A stretch of DNA of 64,000 nucleotides from Legionella sp. PC1000 (GTDB lineage Bacteria > Pseudomonadota > Gammaproteobacteria > Legionellales > Legionellaceae). The position numbers were made by a program, and so were the translations under genes. The stretch lies in assembly GCF_014109805.1 (NCBI RefSeq), contig NZ_CP059400.1, positions 2,946,001 to 3,010,000 on the forward strand. The letters run 5' to 3'. Positions 8,060-17,313 of this stretch are shown in pieces. The notes under the pieces were generated by a model. It was given only the letters and a program-made list of their open reading frames with translations. It was not told where the DNA came from and did no database searches. The stretch's first letter is position 1. Each line of letters starts with the position of its first letter.

Positions 8060-9826
8060 ATGAATAAAAAAAATAGTTCACTAAGCAAATTCTTCCTCAG
8101 TCTGATAAAGCCTTATAAAGGGTATGTTATTGGATTATTACTTACTGCTGCATATTGGGGAATTAATAATTCACTTTCTCCTTATATGTTAAAGCTTATT
8201 ATTGATAAGGTTGCTGCATATTCAGGCGATAAAGCAGCTGTATTTAATGCGATAAAACCCAATGTCATCGTGTACATTACGCTTTGGGTTTTGATTGCCA
8301 TGGATATGCGTCTTTCAGATTGGTTCCGACTAAAGTTATTCCCCTACATCCGTTATGATTTAGTGAATCACATGTTTGCCTACTTGAATCAGCATTCACA
8401 TCGCTTTTTCCAAAATAACTTTGCAGGAAGTTTATCAAATAAAATTTCTGATATGACTGCAGGCACTATAGCGATATTCACAACGATCGATGATGCAGCA
8501 GCTCAAATTGTTGGCCTTATCATTGCAATTATCAGTATGTTGCTTGTGCATCCTGTATTTGCCTTAATTTTACTTATTTGGGCGATTGTATTTTTGGGAA
8601 TTGCAATGGTTTATTTCAAGCCGGTTCAGGAACTGTCTAATATGTTCGCTACCAGTAAAACAACATTGGTCGGGAAAATTGTTGATAGCATAAGCAATAT
8701 TACGAACTTGCGTTTGTTTTCCAGAGCAAGCTTTGAAAACAAATTAATCCAAAATACAGCTCAAGATACCACAGATAAAGATCAGACCATGCAATGGACT
8801 ATTTTGAAAATGCGTACTTTTTGGGATGTAAGTATTATTGCGCTGATTGCTGCCAATTTATATGTGTTAGTCGTTATGTACAGTAAAAATCAAGTATCAA
8901 TCGGCGATTTTAGTTTCATTATCTCACTATCGATCAGCATTTTTTATAATTTATGGTATCTGGCAAGTCAATTTGTCCTTTTTGCAGAAGAATTAGGTAA
9001 ATGCAAACAAGCCCTGACTCTGATTTCAGAGACACATGAGATTGCTGATAAACCCAATGCACAACCGCTAATCGTCACTCAAGGTCATATTGAATTTAAG
9101 AATGTAAGTTTTCATTATGATGAAGGAGCGCATCTTTTTAAAAATAAATCTGTAGTAATAAAGCCTGGGCAAAAAATCGGTCTTGTCGGTTTATCGGGCT
9201 CTGGAAAAAGCACTTTTGTTAATCTGATTCTCCGTTTGTTTGACGTAGAATCGGGACAAATTTTGATTGATGGAAAAAATATTTGCGATGTGACCCAAGA
9301 CTCATTGCGCGAAAACATTGCTATGATTCCTCAGGATGTGACTTTATTCCATCGTACTTTAATGGAGAACATTCGTTATGGCCGCATTGATGCAACGGAT
9401 GCAGAAATCATTTCAGCGTCAAAAAAAGCACACTGCCATGAATTCATTTCCCGGCTTCCTGAAAAATATAATGCCTTGGTAGGTGAACGAGGAATTAAGT
9501 TGTCGGGAGGACAACGACAAAGAATCGCTATTGCCAGAGCAATGTTAAAAAATGCACCCATTCTCATTCTGGATGAAGCGACTTCTGCCTTGGATTCACT
9601 AACTGAAAAATTGATTCAGGATGGTCTGGCTGTGTTAATGCAAAATAGAACGACTATTGTTATTGCGCATCGACTCTCGACTTTATCCGAAATGGATCGC
9701 ATCTTGGTTTTTGAAAAAGGGCGTATTATTGAAGACGGTTCGCATGAAGAACTTATTAAAATATCGAGTCATTACAGTCGTATGTGGCAGATGCAAGCCG
9801 GGGGATTTTTACCTGATAAGATGTAG
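8060..9826 (+). CDS. ABC exporter half-transporter (MsbA/multidrug type)
   Basis: It has an N-terminal membrane domain of about six helices (residues 15-310) followed by an ATPase domain, the layout of homodimeric lipid or drug exporters. The ATPase shows Walker A GLSGSGKST, Q-loop IPQDVTLFH, signature LSGGQRQRIAIARA, Walker B ILILDEATSALD and H-loop IVIAHRLST. The 588 residues match the family. Start ATG 8060. It lies downstream of the ABC-F gene in the same direction, across a repeat-bearing spacer. The pair may form an export-and-protection unit, but nothing visible identifies the substrate. Confidence 0.9.
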   Translation: MNKKNSSLSKFFLSLIKPYKGYVIGLLLTAAYWGINNSLSPYMLKLIIDKVAAYSGDKAAVFNAIKPNVIVYITLWVLIAMDMRLSDWFRLKLFPYIRYDLVNHMFAYLNQHSHRFFQNNFAGSLSNKISDMTAGTIAIFTTIDDAAAQIVGLIIAIISMLLVHPVFALILLIWAIVFLGIAMVYFKPVQELSNMFATSKTTLVGKIVDSISNITNLRLFSRASFENKLIQNTAQDTTDKDQTMQWTILKMRTFWDVSIIALIAANLYVLVVMYSKNQVSIGDFSFIISLSISIFYNLWYLASQFVLFAEELGKCKQALTLISETHEIADKPNAQPLIVTQGHIEFKNVSFHYDEGAHLFKNKSVVIKPGQKIGLVGLSGSGKSTFVNLILRLFDVESGQILIDGKNICDVTQDSLRENIAMIPQDVTLFHRTLMENIRYGRIDATDAEIISASKKAHCHEFISRLPEKYNALVGERGIKLSGGQRQRIAIARAMLKNAPILILDEATSALDSLTEKLIQDGLAVLMQNRTTIVIAHRLSTLSEMDRILVFEKGRIIEDGSHEELIKISSHYSRMWQMQAGGFLPDKM

Positions 9827-9852
9827 CAACGTGCATCCTTTCAAAATTGTAG

Positions 9853-9942
9853 CCTGGGTGAAGGCGTAAGCCGTAACCCGAGAAATAATCGGTGAAAAAA
9901 ATCCCGGGGCCGCTACGCTGCACCCAAGCTACAATGCTAACG
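9853..9942. repeat. Repeat family 2, copy 1
   Basis: GTAGCCTGGGTGAAGGCGTA, then CCGTAACCCG, and on the other side GGGGCCGC and TGCACCCAAGCTACA form an imperfect inverted repeat. The same sequence recurs at 34385-34470, and fragments occur at about 3418 and 59741-59755. It lies between two converging genes. Confidence 0.75.
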
Positions 9943-9946
9943 CTTT

Positions 9947-10420
9947 TTAAATTGAAGCTTCTTCAGTGACTGTTCTTTTATTTTGTGCATGCTGAATGAT
10001 CATTTCAGAAAGTGCTTCTGGTGTGACATCCTTTTTAGCATCAATGGCACGTTCGCTCCATTTAGGAATTCGCACTGCCTTAAAAAAATTATCTTCAGCT
10101 TGTTCAAAACGTTTATCAAAATTGACCGTATGAATTTTGCTAAATCCAGTGATGTTTCCCTCATCATCTGCATCCAATTCCACAATGGCTTTTTGAATTG
10201 CAGTTTTAGCATCTGATTTTGTACCCTTGATTTTTTCCTCCAAAGTCTTTTTAGCATCTTCTATCGTTTCAGAAAAAAAGACCTCATGACCTAATGAATA
10301 ACCACAAACGTGTTCGAATGCTACTGTGTGGAAAGGAGAAACTACATAAGAAGCTAAATCCGTAAAACCATCACCTATCTTGGTATATGCTGGACTAACG
10401 ATTGCGTATATCTTTTTCAT
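9947..10420 (-). CDS. Hypothetical cytoplasmic protein, 157 aa
   Basis: Family not recognised. The N-terminal half (KKIYAIVSPAYTKIGDG) is hydrophobic and mixed alpha/beta. The second half is charged and helical. There is no signal peptide: the stretch after the start lacks a cleavage-like site and a long hydrophobic core. Lys and Glu content matches neighbouring genes. Start ATG 10420 is supported by an aggga motif upstream. It is single, convergent with the ABC exporter. Alternative-frame ORFs within it look like shadows. Confidence 0.6.
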   Translation of the reverse strand: MKKIYAIVSPAYTKIGDGFTDLASYVVSPFHTVAFEHVCGYSLGHEVFFSETIEDAKKTLEEKIKGTKSDAKTAIQKAIVELDADDEGNITGFSKIHTVNFDKRFEQAEDNFFKAVRIPKWSERAIDAKKDVTPEALSEMIIQHAQNKRTVTEEASI

Positions 10421-10514
10421 TTTATTCCCTAAAATTTAAAATATATAAAAAGTCCGTTCACGAATAGGAACTGACCCAATCTCCGTGTAAATGCGTTTAA
10501 ATAGTATCACATTT

Positions 10515-11078
10515 GTCTTATTTGTATATGTCTGAAATAACTTGGATATAAATCCTGTTTACACCCAAAACTGCTAGCCGTTGATACAACTCATTCCAAG
10601 TAAGTGATGCCAATTCCACTTTAAAATAATAGCGAAGAGCTCCAGCTAAAATATACTATAGTGTTTGGGGCCGCCCAAATAATGCAGGAAAAACTTTTGC
10701 GGAAAACCATTGAGAAATCAAAATTGCTGCAGCGACTAAAAGCAAAGGAAGCACCTATTCCTTGTATCAAATTAGCGAATGTAAAAACCGTCAAATTATC
10801 AGCAATGGAAATAAAAATGTTCCCTTATGCCAATACTAAAACTCCTCCACTAACTGCAATTCCCGGGTTCAATTTATCAAGAAAATAACCGCCGGAATTT
10901 GCATGCAGGCATAGCCTAAAATAAACGCACTGGTTGCTAGAGAAGCACCATAATCACTGGTATGCAGTGTATTTTTTATTGGGTCAGAGAATACTGCTGC
11001 AGCAGTGTTCAAGCAAAAAGAATAAACAGAACATAATGTTGCAATCAACCAAACAATAGTTCCGTATATTTTTTGCAT
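10515..11078 (-). pseudogene. Decayed MFS transporter gene
   Basis: The reverse strand reads as the first part of a major facilitator permease, broken several times. From ATG 11078 the first two helices are intact (to ATSAFILGYACMQIPA). One base is missing near 10889; after a frame change the read resumes GYFLDKLNPGIAVSGG. A stop follows at 10825-10827. Translation continues NIFISIADNLTVFTFANLIQ until another frame change near 10735, then VAAAILISQWFSAKVFPALF. A TAG lies at 10656-10658, followed by YILAGALRYYFKVELASLTW. Nothing recognisable lies beyond about 10515, so the C-terminal two thirds are gone. Confidence 0.88.
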
Positions 11079-11293
11079 ACATTATCTTTTTTATTCTGCC
11101 TGGATGTCTTTTTTTATGAAGTAGATGTTAAAAAAGTATAGCAAAAATTCGGCATGTATTTTCTGATGCAAAACACCTCTGAAAAATGAACATTGAGAGT
11201 AATTTTCACCCACTAATCTATACTCAAAATACCCAGTTAAAAATTTTTAACTTTTTGCAAGACGCACTACTGGGCTGACAAAAGGAGTTTTTT

Positions 11294-12196
11294 ATGAAAG
11301 TCAATTATTTGGTTACTTCCCTCATTTTAATACCGCTATATAGTTTCAGTCAGACTCAGGATGATGTTACTACATTAGCCATTTCACAAAATCCGGAGAA
11401 TAAAAATAGCCATGTCATTACATACTCTAACGAAACAGAAAATTTAAAACAAAATATGTCATTTATCCGCAGCATTGATTACCCTACTCAAATCATTCGT
11501 ATGGAGAAGAATATAGAAAGTCAGCAGTTTTCCTGTGATGAGGTGAATGATCAAATTGATAAAATCTTAGTGCAACACATAGTAAATGAGAAATTCATTT
11601 ATGCAATTTATATTAGTTGTTATTATAATCCAGAAACCAAATTGGCAACCCAATTCATTATCAACAGTTATTTTGACCCTGTAAGTGATGAAGCAATTAC
11701 GTACTTAGAATCCTATCTCAATGAATACAATGGTACCGATCTGTTAGGAACACAATACAAAATTGAATCTGCAAAAGGTCTCGTCATTTCCTTAGAGATT
11801 GCTGCAGGAATGAAGAAAAAACCCAATAGACCTCCTTTTACAGAATATAGAAAAGACCATAGCAGTTTCTATTTCAAAAGCAATTACGAAATGAAAAATA
11901 AGTTATTTAGCGATATTTATCAAAATTTCTTTACTCCTGATCCAGATAAAATACTCCCTTTCCTGGATAAATGGATTTCTTCACATGCAAGCTCTATTTA
12001 TAAAGCCGTCTTAAGAGATTCAAATTACGTTGAACTACAGCCTGAAAAAATTTTCCTCATGGATAATGAGGAAATATTTGTATCGAACTTGAAACAATAC
12101 TTTTCACACTTCTGTGAGTCCTATGAAAATCATCGATGCTTGAATCGGGCAGGAAAAATTGGCAATAAGGAAAACTATTCAGAGGTCGCTTCGTAA
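11294..12196 (+). CDS. Secreted hypothetical protein, 300 aa
   Basis: Family not recognised. It begins with a signal peptide (MKVNYLVTSLILIPLYSFSQ, cleavage probably near residue 20). The mature part is rich in Asn, Tyr, Glu and Lys with few Cys residues (four or five), and is mixed strand and helix. A good ribosome site (aaaggag, seven bases before ATG) supports the start. It is monocistronic, with repeat DNA downstream. Export to the periplasm or through type II secretion is inferred from the signal peptide only. Confidence 0.65.
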   Translation: MKVNYLVTSLILIPLYSFSQTQDDVTTLAISQNPENKNSHVITYSNETENLKQNMSFIRSIDYPTQIIRMEKNIESQQFSCDEVNDQIDKILVQHIVNEKFIYAIYISCYYNPETKLATQFIINSYFDPVSDEAITYLESYLNEYNGTDLLGTQYKIESAKGLVISLEIAAGMKKKPNRPPFTEYRKDHSSFYFKSNYEMKNKLFSDIYQNFFTPDPDKILPFLDKWISSHASSIYKAVLRDSNYVELQPEKIFLMDNEEIFVSNLKQYFSHFCESYENHRCLNRAGKIGNKENYSEVAS

Positions 12197-12266
12197 ACAT
12201 GTAGTCTGCCCTGGTTGCTTGCAACTGAATCTTCTACGCATCACTGAAAAACCAGTCCAGGCTCTA

Positions 12267-12487
12267 TTCCGAAGTCCCGCGGCTTGTCCCTGAGAGATGG
12301 TCACAAAAAGTGACCATCTCTCAGGCATAAAGCGCGGTACGTAGAGAAACTTAAGTGGTACATGATAAATTTAAAAAACTGACGATCGTTCAGGGCTTGT
12401 CCGCGGGATCCAGGATATCTACACTAAAACCTGGACCCCGCTGACAAGCCGTGGAGCGTAAGCAGAGATTGATCAAGAGACAACTGC
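12267..12487. repeat. Composite palindromic repeat, family 1, with inserted hairpin
   Basis: This fills the 321-bp gap between two genes; no ORF is seen. Positions 12334-12404 are the reverse complement of 62778-62848 with one mismatch in 71. The right part (GACAAGCCGTGGAGCGTAAGC, TTGATCAAGAGACA) matches the inverse of the window start and of 62692-62725. Positions 12289-12325 form a perfect 16-bp hairpin, CCTGAGAGATGGTCAC and its complement around AAAAA, that the other copies lack. Confidence 0.9.
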
Positions 12488-12517
12488 GAACAGCCAGGCT
12501 ACATAGTTATATACTTT

Positions 12518-13795
12518 TTAACCTAATTCAGGTTCAAATGCAGATACCTTTCTGGGCTTTAATTTAACGTGTTCCTCGGCAATGGCTTTATCATTCACGA
12601 TCTTAGTCACACATGCATCAGACCAAACATTTAAAGCCGTTTCCAGCATATCGATTAAACCATAAAAGGGTAAAATAACACCCATAAGCACAATAGGGAC
12701 ATTCATACTGGATAACAAACTAATGCTCAGAAAAAAACATCCCATAGGGACGCCAGCATTTCCAATAGCAGCTACTGTGGAAACGAATATCCATAAAACC
12801 ATCGTACCATATGAAATTGGCATACCGTGATTCTGCATTAAATAAATCACCGTAGCAAAAATAAAGGCTGCACACCCATTCATATTAATACTGGTGCATA
12901 AAGGTAAAACAAAACGACTTACCGATGGTTTTACCTGCAAATTCTTTTCTATAGTATTCATTGTGACAGGTAATGTCCCTACTGAGGACTTAGAGAAAAA
13001 AGCGACTGATAATGCAGGAAGCATGGATCGCATTGCTGCAAAAGGCTGAATCTTATTCTTTTTTAACCATAAAGGTAAGACCACAAAACCTTGAACTAAA
13101 TTAGCTAAAACAACAATCAGTAAATATTCGCCTATCCCTTTAATATCCATGCCTGAGCGTAACTGAACAACTGTTGATGTAATAAATCCAAATAATCCCA
13201 ATGGAATAACTGTGATAATCCAACGCGTCATGACTAAAAACATACCATGTGCACCACGGAAAAAACGCGTAATGGTTTCACGGGACTCTTCATCAGGAAT
13301 TTGTCGTACGGCAATACCGATAATAATACTTAAGAACAATACCCCCATAACTTGTTGTTCAAGAAAGGGAGATAATAAATTGGTAGGTATAATATTCGCC
13401 AAGTAACCTAAATAACCTAAACTGCTTGCTGAGTTGACTGCTTGTGCATCCAGATCAACCTGAACCGAACTGGGTTGGATTAAAATATAAAGCAGGCAAC
13501 TAATCACTGCTGCCACGATGGTAGTAGAAAAAGTATACTTAATTGTTCGCTGCCAAATTTTTTTCATGAACCCATCATCAGTCTTGTAATGAGCCAGGGT
13601 AACAATTATCGATAAAGAAATAATAGGTAAACTAATGCACTTGAAAAGCTTAATAAACAAATCAGAAATCAATAAACCTGTCTCTTTCAAAACAACAATG
13701 TTTGACATCCCGCTGGCAATACCCAAACCGATCATTAAAGCGTAAATCAAAGGAGTACTGAAAATGAATTTTTTTTGTTGATGTGCTGCACACAT
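12518..13795 (-). CDS. Dicarboxylate/amino acid:cation symporter (DAACS family)
   Basis: An inner-membrane transporter using a Na+ or H+ gradient to import glutamate, C4-dicarboxylates or neutral amino acids. The 425 residues carry about eight membrane spans plus two hairpins. Family motifs are seen: the HP1 serine-rich loop SKSSVGTLPVTM, the TM7 motif CTSINMNGCA (usual NMDGT), the HP2 stretch GNAGVPMG, and TM8 LNVWSDACVTKI. The TM8 segment has an Asp where glutamate carriers have TD..N, so substrate choice may differ from GltP. It stands alone. Family sure, substrate unknown. Confidence 0.88.
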   Translation of the reverse strand: MCAAHQQKKFIFSTPLIYALMIGLGIASGMSNIVVLKETGLLISDLFIKLFKCISLPIISLSIIVTLAHYKTDDGFMKKIWQRTIKYTFSTTIVAAVISCLLYILIQPSSVQVDLDAQAVNSASSLGYLGYLANIIPTNLLSPFLEQQVMGVLFLSIIIGIAVRQIPDEESRETITRFFRGAHGMFLVMTRWIITVIPLGLFGFITSTVVQLRSGMDIKGIGEYLLIVVLANLVQGFVVLPLWLKKNKIQPFAAMRSMLPALSVAFFSKSSVGTLPVTMNTIEKNLQVKPSVSRFVLPLCTSINMNGCAAFIFATVIYLMQNHGMPISYGTMVLWIFVSTVAAIGNAGVPMGCFFLSISLLSSMNVPIVLMGVILPFYGLIDMLETALNVWSDACVTKIVNDKAIAEEHVKLKPRKVSAFEPELG

Positions 13796-14015
13796 GTTCG
13801 TGATCCTTAAAAAAGAAAGAAGTTAAAAAGTAAGAAAATTAAATTAGCAGCAACAACAAGAAACAAGCTTAAAGTGGGCGAGGGTTGAACGATGTGGTGT
13901 CGGATTCGAATGAGTTAACATAATAGCCTTACATTTTTTCTGATTAAAATATGTACAGAGAGAAATATTCTAACACATTCAATATGTTCGTCAAGAGATT
14001 TTAAACAGTAAGCGA

Positions 14016-15089
14016 TTAGTCGACTAATTCGATACAATTGATTTGCTGTTTTAAACGAATGATCCGGCGATAAGCATCTTCTATGCGCTGCTGTTCTATT
14101 TTTTGCTCGAAAATCAAACGTTCGATGGCCTCAATCAATTCTGGTGCCGTAATTTTTGCCAGTTGATTCGCAAAAATCAGCATATCTGCTCCGGCATTGA
14201 TGGTCAGACATAAAGCATCCTCAAGAGAGTAATGATCTGTAATTGCCTGCATTTGTAAATCATCTGCAATAATTACTCCATCATAGCCTATAGTCTCACG
14301 CAACACGCCTGTTAAAATTTCGTGAGATAAAGTTGCTGGTAGCCCCTGCTTATCCAATTGTTTATTCACCACATGTGCTGTCATAATCATAATGGGTTTA
14401 TAAATATCGCGCACTAATTGGTAATATGGGATCAACTCTTCTTTCTGGAACGTTCTGGTAACATCGACAAATCCTTTATGAGTATCACCAACCGCACTAC
14501 CATGGCCTGGGAAATGTTTGTAGCAACATGCAATACCATGATGATAAAAGACATCAACAAATTTTTTGGCTAAATGAATTACATCATTATGATTCGCTGA
14601 AAAACTACGCTGTAAACCTCCAATAATTCCTTGCTCGTTTTGTAAATGCAAATCAACAACTGGAGCGAAATTAAGATTAAAACCCAATGACTTCAATGTA
14701 AATGCCATTTGAGTTAACTCAGCCTGCAACGCTTCGGGCGATAATTGTGCCATATCATGTGCACTCATAGTCGGCATACAGCCTTCAACCCGAGACAATC
14801 GATCTATGGATCCTCCTTCATAATCTATGGCAATTAATAAAGGCGAACCATTATTTTTGTAATTTATTTCTGCAGAATAATGATTGAGTTGATGCGTTAA
14901 TCGTTTGATTTGCGTCTGGTTTTTTAAATTTTTACCATATATGCCCGAAGAAGCATCTTGATCAAATAACAAAACGCCACCTAACCCGTCTGTGGAAAGC
15001 CACTCAGCTACTGGACTTTTGTCATGAAGGTCATAGCCCTCAAAGCCCATAAACAACATTTGACCAATTTTATTTCTAAGGGTAATCAT
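14016..15089 (-). CDS. nagZ: Beta-N-acetylhexosaminidase, GH3
   Basis: NagZ cleaves GlcNAc from 1,6-anhydroMurNAc-peptides during cytoplasmic recycling of peptidoglycan. Hallmarks are KHFPGHG followed by GDTHKGF (the Asp-His dyad that serves as general acid/base in NagZ-type GH3 enzymes) and the nucleophile Asp in VIIADDLQM. N-terminal GQMLFMGFEGYD and LLFDQDA are typical. Start chosen at ATG 15089 with ggag seven bases upstream. An upstream TTG at 15107 extends the frame but lacks a better site. The resulting 357 residues match the family. Its product can feed AmpR-type induction, but no ampR or ampC is visible. Confidence 0.93.
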   Translation of the reverse strand: MITLRNKIGQMLFMGFEGYDLHDKSPVAEWLSTDGLGGVLLFDQDASSGIYGKNLKNQTQIKRLTHQLNHYSAEINYKNNGSPLLIAIDYEGGSIDRLSRVEGCMPTMSAHDMAQLSPEALQAELTQMAFTLKSLGFNLNFAPVVDLHLQNEQGIIGGLQRSFSANHNDVIHLAKKFVDVFYHHGIACCYKHFPGHGSAVGDTHKGFVDVTRTFQKEELIPYYQLVRDIYKPIMIMTAHVVNKQLDKQGLPATLSHEILTGVLRETIGYDGVIIADDLQMQAITDHYSLEDALCLTINAGADMLIFANQLAKITAPELIEAIERLIFEQKIEQQRIEDAYRRIIRLKQQINCIELVD

Positions 15090-15182
15090 GGGTTGCTCCG
15101 TCAACAAAACAAGGAAAAATCTTCCCTAAATAGTAGTTGATGTTGTAACGAGAATCATACACAAAGATAAAAATTAATGCCA

Positions 15183-15641
15183 TTATATCTTTTTTGGAGG
15201 TATTGCTGGAATATCATTAAAATCACAACTGCAATTACCTGACGCCTTAGGTGGAAGAGGAACGAGTGAGAAATCACTCGCAAAACAAACAGTCACGTTC
15301 CAAGCTGAATCACCAGGATTTATTGTATTAGGTAAAGACCAATAATTTTTAGCAATATAACTTTTCCCTTCGTCACTTTGCCAAAAAATTGGGGAAAACT
15401 GGGCTCGATACATTAATTTCTGGCCAGGTTCGCAAGAGAAAGTCTGACGTGTCCAGGATTTTTTAGCAGGCACAGTAACTGTTGTTAACACCTTGGCAGT
15501 TAGAGCATCCATTACCTTTACAGATACATCATACTCAGTCCAACAATTATCTTTAACTAAAGTGTAATAACAGGTAATAGCAGCCCAAAGAGAATTTGAT
15601 AAAATCAGGCTGAGAATGAAAATAAAAGTTCTTGCTAACAT
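15183..15641 (-). CDS. Secreted Cys-rich hypothetical protein
   Basis: It has 152 residues with an N-terminal signal peptide (MLARTFIFILSLILSNSLWA). The mature part has seven Cys residues (ITCYYTLVKDNCW, FSCEPG, VTVCFA, GNCSCDF), suggesting disulphide bonds formed in the periplasm. It ends in a Pro-rich tail (IPAIPPKKI). The core looks strand-rich. I do not recognise the family. It is a single gene upstream of nagZ in the same direction, with a gap of 93 bp. Confidence 0.6.
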   Translation of the reverse strand: MLARTFIFILSLILSNSLWAAITCYYTLVKDNCWTEYDVSVKVMDALTAKVLTTVTVPAKKSWTRQTFSCEPGQKLMYRAQFSPIFWQSDEGKSYIAKNYWSLPNTINPGDSAWNVTVCFASDFSLVPLPPKASGNCSCDFNDIPAIPPKKI

Positions 15642-15805
15642 GATTCAATCCTTTTATTAATAGAGCGTAACACAGACATTATAAAAATGTATCTGAACAG
15701 TCTTTAGAGTCTATTATTCATAGTATATACAATATCAATCATAAGTTATAAATTTAAGCCCAGAGGTTGATTTTATTATCCGACCTGTATAAGCTTGCCC
15801 AAAAT

Positions 15806-15893
15806 GGAGAGATGGCCGAGCGGTCGAAGGCGCACGCCTGGAAAGTGTGTATACGGCAACGTATCGAGGGTTCGAATCCCTCTCTCTCCGCCA
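15806..15893 (+). tRNA. tRNA-Ser(GGA)
   Basis: A class II tRNA with encoded CCA. The acceptor stem GGAGAGA pairs with TCTCTCC, and G73-CCA ends at 15893. The anticodon stem CACGC/GTGTG encloses loop CTGGAAA with anticodon GGA at 15840-15842, reading UCC and UCU. The T-arm GAGGGTTCGAATCCCTC is clear. The long variable arm (about TATACGGCAACGTATC) is as expected for serine. No other tRNA was found in the window. Confidence 0.97.
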
Positions 15894-15983
15894 AGTTTGA
15901 TAAATGGCAGTTAAATCATGACTGAAGGTAATAAATCAGGCTCCCATGTGAATGTTTACTCGAACGGTTGGATTTGAGCACAT

Positions 15984-16007
15984 ACGGCTAAGCACCTGCC
16001 GTTTTTT
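15984..16007 (+). terminator. Terminator after tRNA-Ser
   Basis: A short stem, ACGGC and GCCGT, encloses TAAGCACCT and is followed by six T residues, about 90 bp after the tRNA. It is likely the Rho-independent end of the tRNA transcript. Confidence 0.65.
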
Positions 16008-16108
16008 ATGTTTTATATTCCCATAGGTGCTTTTGCAATGATGGAACTGAAAATCCTTATTTGTGGGCATGCAAAAGATTATGAACAATTCATTTAGGGA
16101 TATGGCAT

Positions 16109-16741
16109 ATGAAATTAATTATAATAGGAATTTTATTATCATTTAATGCAATCGCTGGTGATTATTTCCCTAAACTGACATCACAAGATCAGCCATGGTC
16201 TGTTACTGCAAGCGCTGGTGCAGGTAATTATCAGATAACCCCCAGAGACAAAAGTGTTCCAATAGGACGATTAGCACTAGCCAATGAAATGATGCTTGCA
16301 GGAAATATCGCCTTGGGCTTGGAATTAGGACTGCAAACGGGTACTCACATAAAACTGAATATACCCCGGGAAACTCTTGAGGCGCTTAAAAAATGGATTC
16401 CCATGCAAACTACCCTTGCTCCTACCTTGGATTTATTGATAACCAGCAAAAGCGATCCTCTGGGCAGTAGTTCCTTTTTTGCCCAATTAAAAGGTGGGCT
16501 TGCCTACAGGCATTGGCGGGATAACCGTGTTCCTTTGAACGATATTTCTCAATTAGCAGGTGAAGTACAGGCAGGATTTGGTTATCCAATCACCGCATTA
16601 GCCAATCTTAGCCTACTATATCAAGGAATATTCAGCGGCAATGGACCAAATCTGCATTTGGATACCTATTCTAAAAGAGAGCAATTATCTAGCATCCCTA
16701 CATTACATGCCGTACTCTTGGGATTGTCGGTTAACTTATAA
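16109..16741 (+). CDS. Outer-membrane beta-barrel-like protein
   Basis: It has 210 residues. A short signal peptide (MKLIIIGILLSFNAIAG) precedes alternating hydrophobic/polar strands with glycines (WSVTASAGAGNYQI, NIALGLELGLQTGTHI, GGLAYRHW, AEVQAGFGYP). It ends in a strand, HAVLLGLSVNL, compatible with a small outer-membrane barrel of the OmpA/OmpW-like size class. No specific family motif is recognised. The ribosome site (aggga) lies before ATG 16109. Single gene. Surface location is inferred from pattern only. Confidence 0.65.
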   Translation: MKLIIIGILLSFNAIAGDYFPKLTSQDQPWSVTASAGAGNYQITPRDKSVPIGRLALANEMMLAGNIALGLELGLQTGTHIKLNIPRETLEALKKWIPMQTTLAPTLDLLITSKSDPLGSSSFFAQLKGGLAYRHWRDNRVPLNDISQLAGEVQAGFGYPITALANLSLLYQGIFSGNGPNLHLDTYSKREQLSSIPTLHAVLLGLSVNL

Positions 16742-16890
16742 TTTATCGCTGCTAATAAATAAATTGTCATAATTTCGGCAAAAAATTTCTTGAGAAAATC
16801 GAATTACTCTATCGCTTCATTCAAGGTAGATTAGGCTATAATGTAATCAAAATGGATCTACTTCTCTATTGAGTTGCATGGAGTATTATC

Positions 16891-17160
16891 ATGAAAGAAC
16901 AACATTATGCCTATAAAATCACTCATAGCACATCAGGCTTGAATTGCCCTCATTCCGCATTGGAAAAAGATAGAATGGTGGATTTATTAAAAGAAATAGA
17001 CAGCCAGCATCATGAAGGAATATTTTGGATATTTAAACAATTTGGCGATCAACCTCAAGAACCGCTGGGGATTATCGACTGTTCAAAAAAACGAATTTAC
17101 TTTCATTATTCCGGCGAAGTTGAAGACTTAAAGAATGCTATAGCCAATCTAAGCCATTAA
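16891..17160 (+). CDS. Small hypothetical protein, 89 aa
   Basis: A small soluble protein without signal peptide or membrane helix. It is rich in His, Lys and aromatic residues (EGIFWIFKQFGDQ, RIYFHYSG). Two Cys residues are present. A weak ribosome site (tggag) lies before ATG 16891. Codon use resembles its neighbours, which supports it as a real gene. I recognise no family and see no functional clue in the context. Confidence 0.5.
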   Translation: MKEQHYAYKITHSTSGLNCPHSALEKDRMVDLLKEIDSQHHEGIFWIFKQFGDQPQEPLGIIDCSKKRIYFHYSGEVEDLKNAIANLSH

Positions 17161-17313
17161 CCTGCCTCTCGAAATGAGCCATATAACACTTTTAAATCAA
17201 AATGGTTATTATTGGTTTATTTTGCAATCATTTAGCACATAAAAGCTCTGGACAAATGGTTTTTTTTTAGTCACCATTTCATCAATTTTTATTTCCAAAC
17301 AAAGAGAATATTT

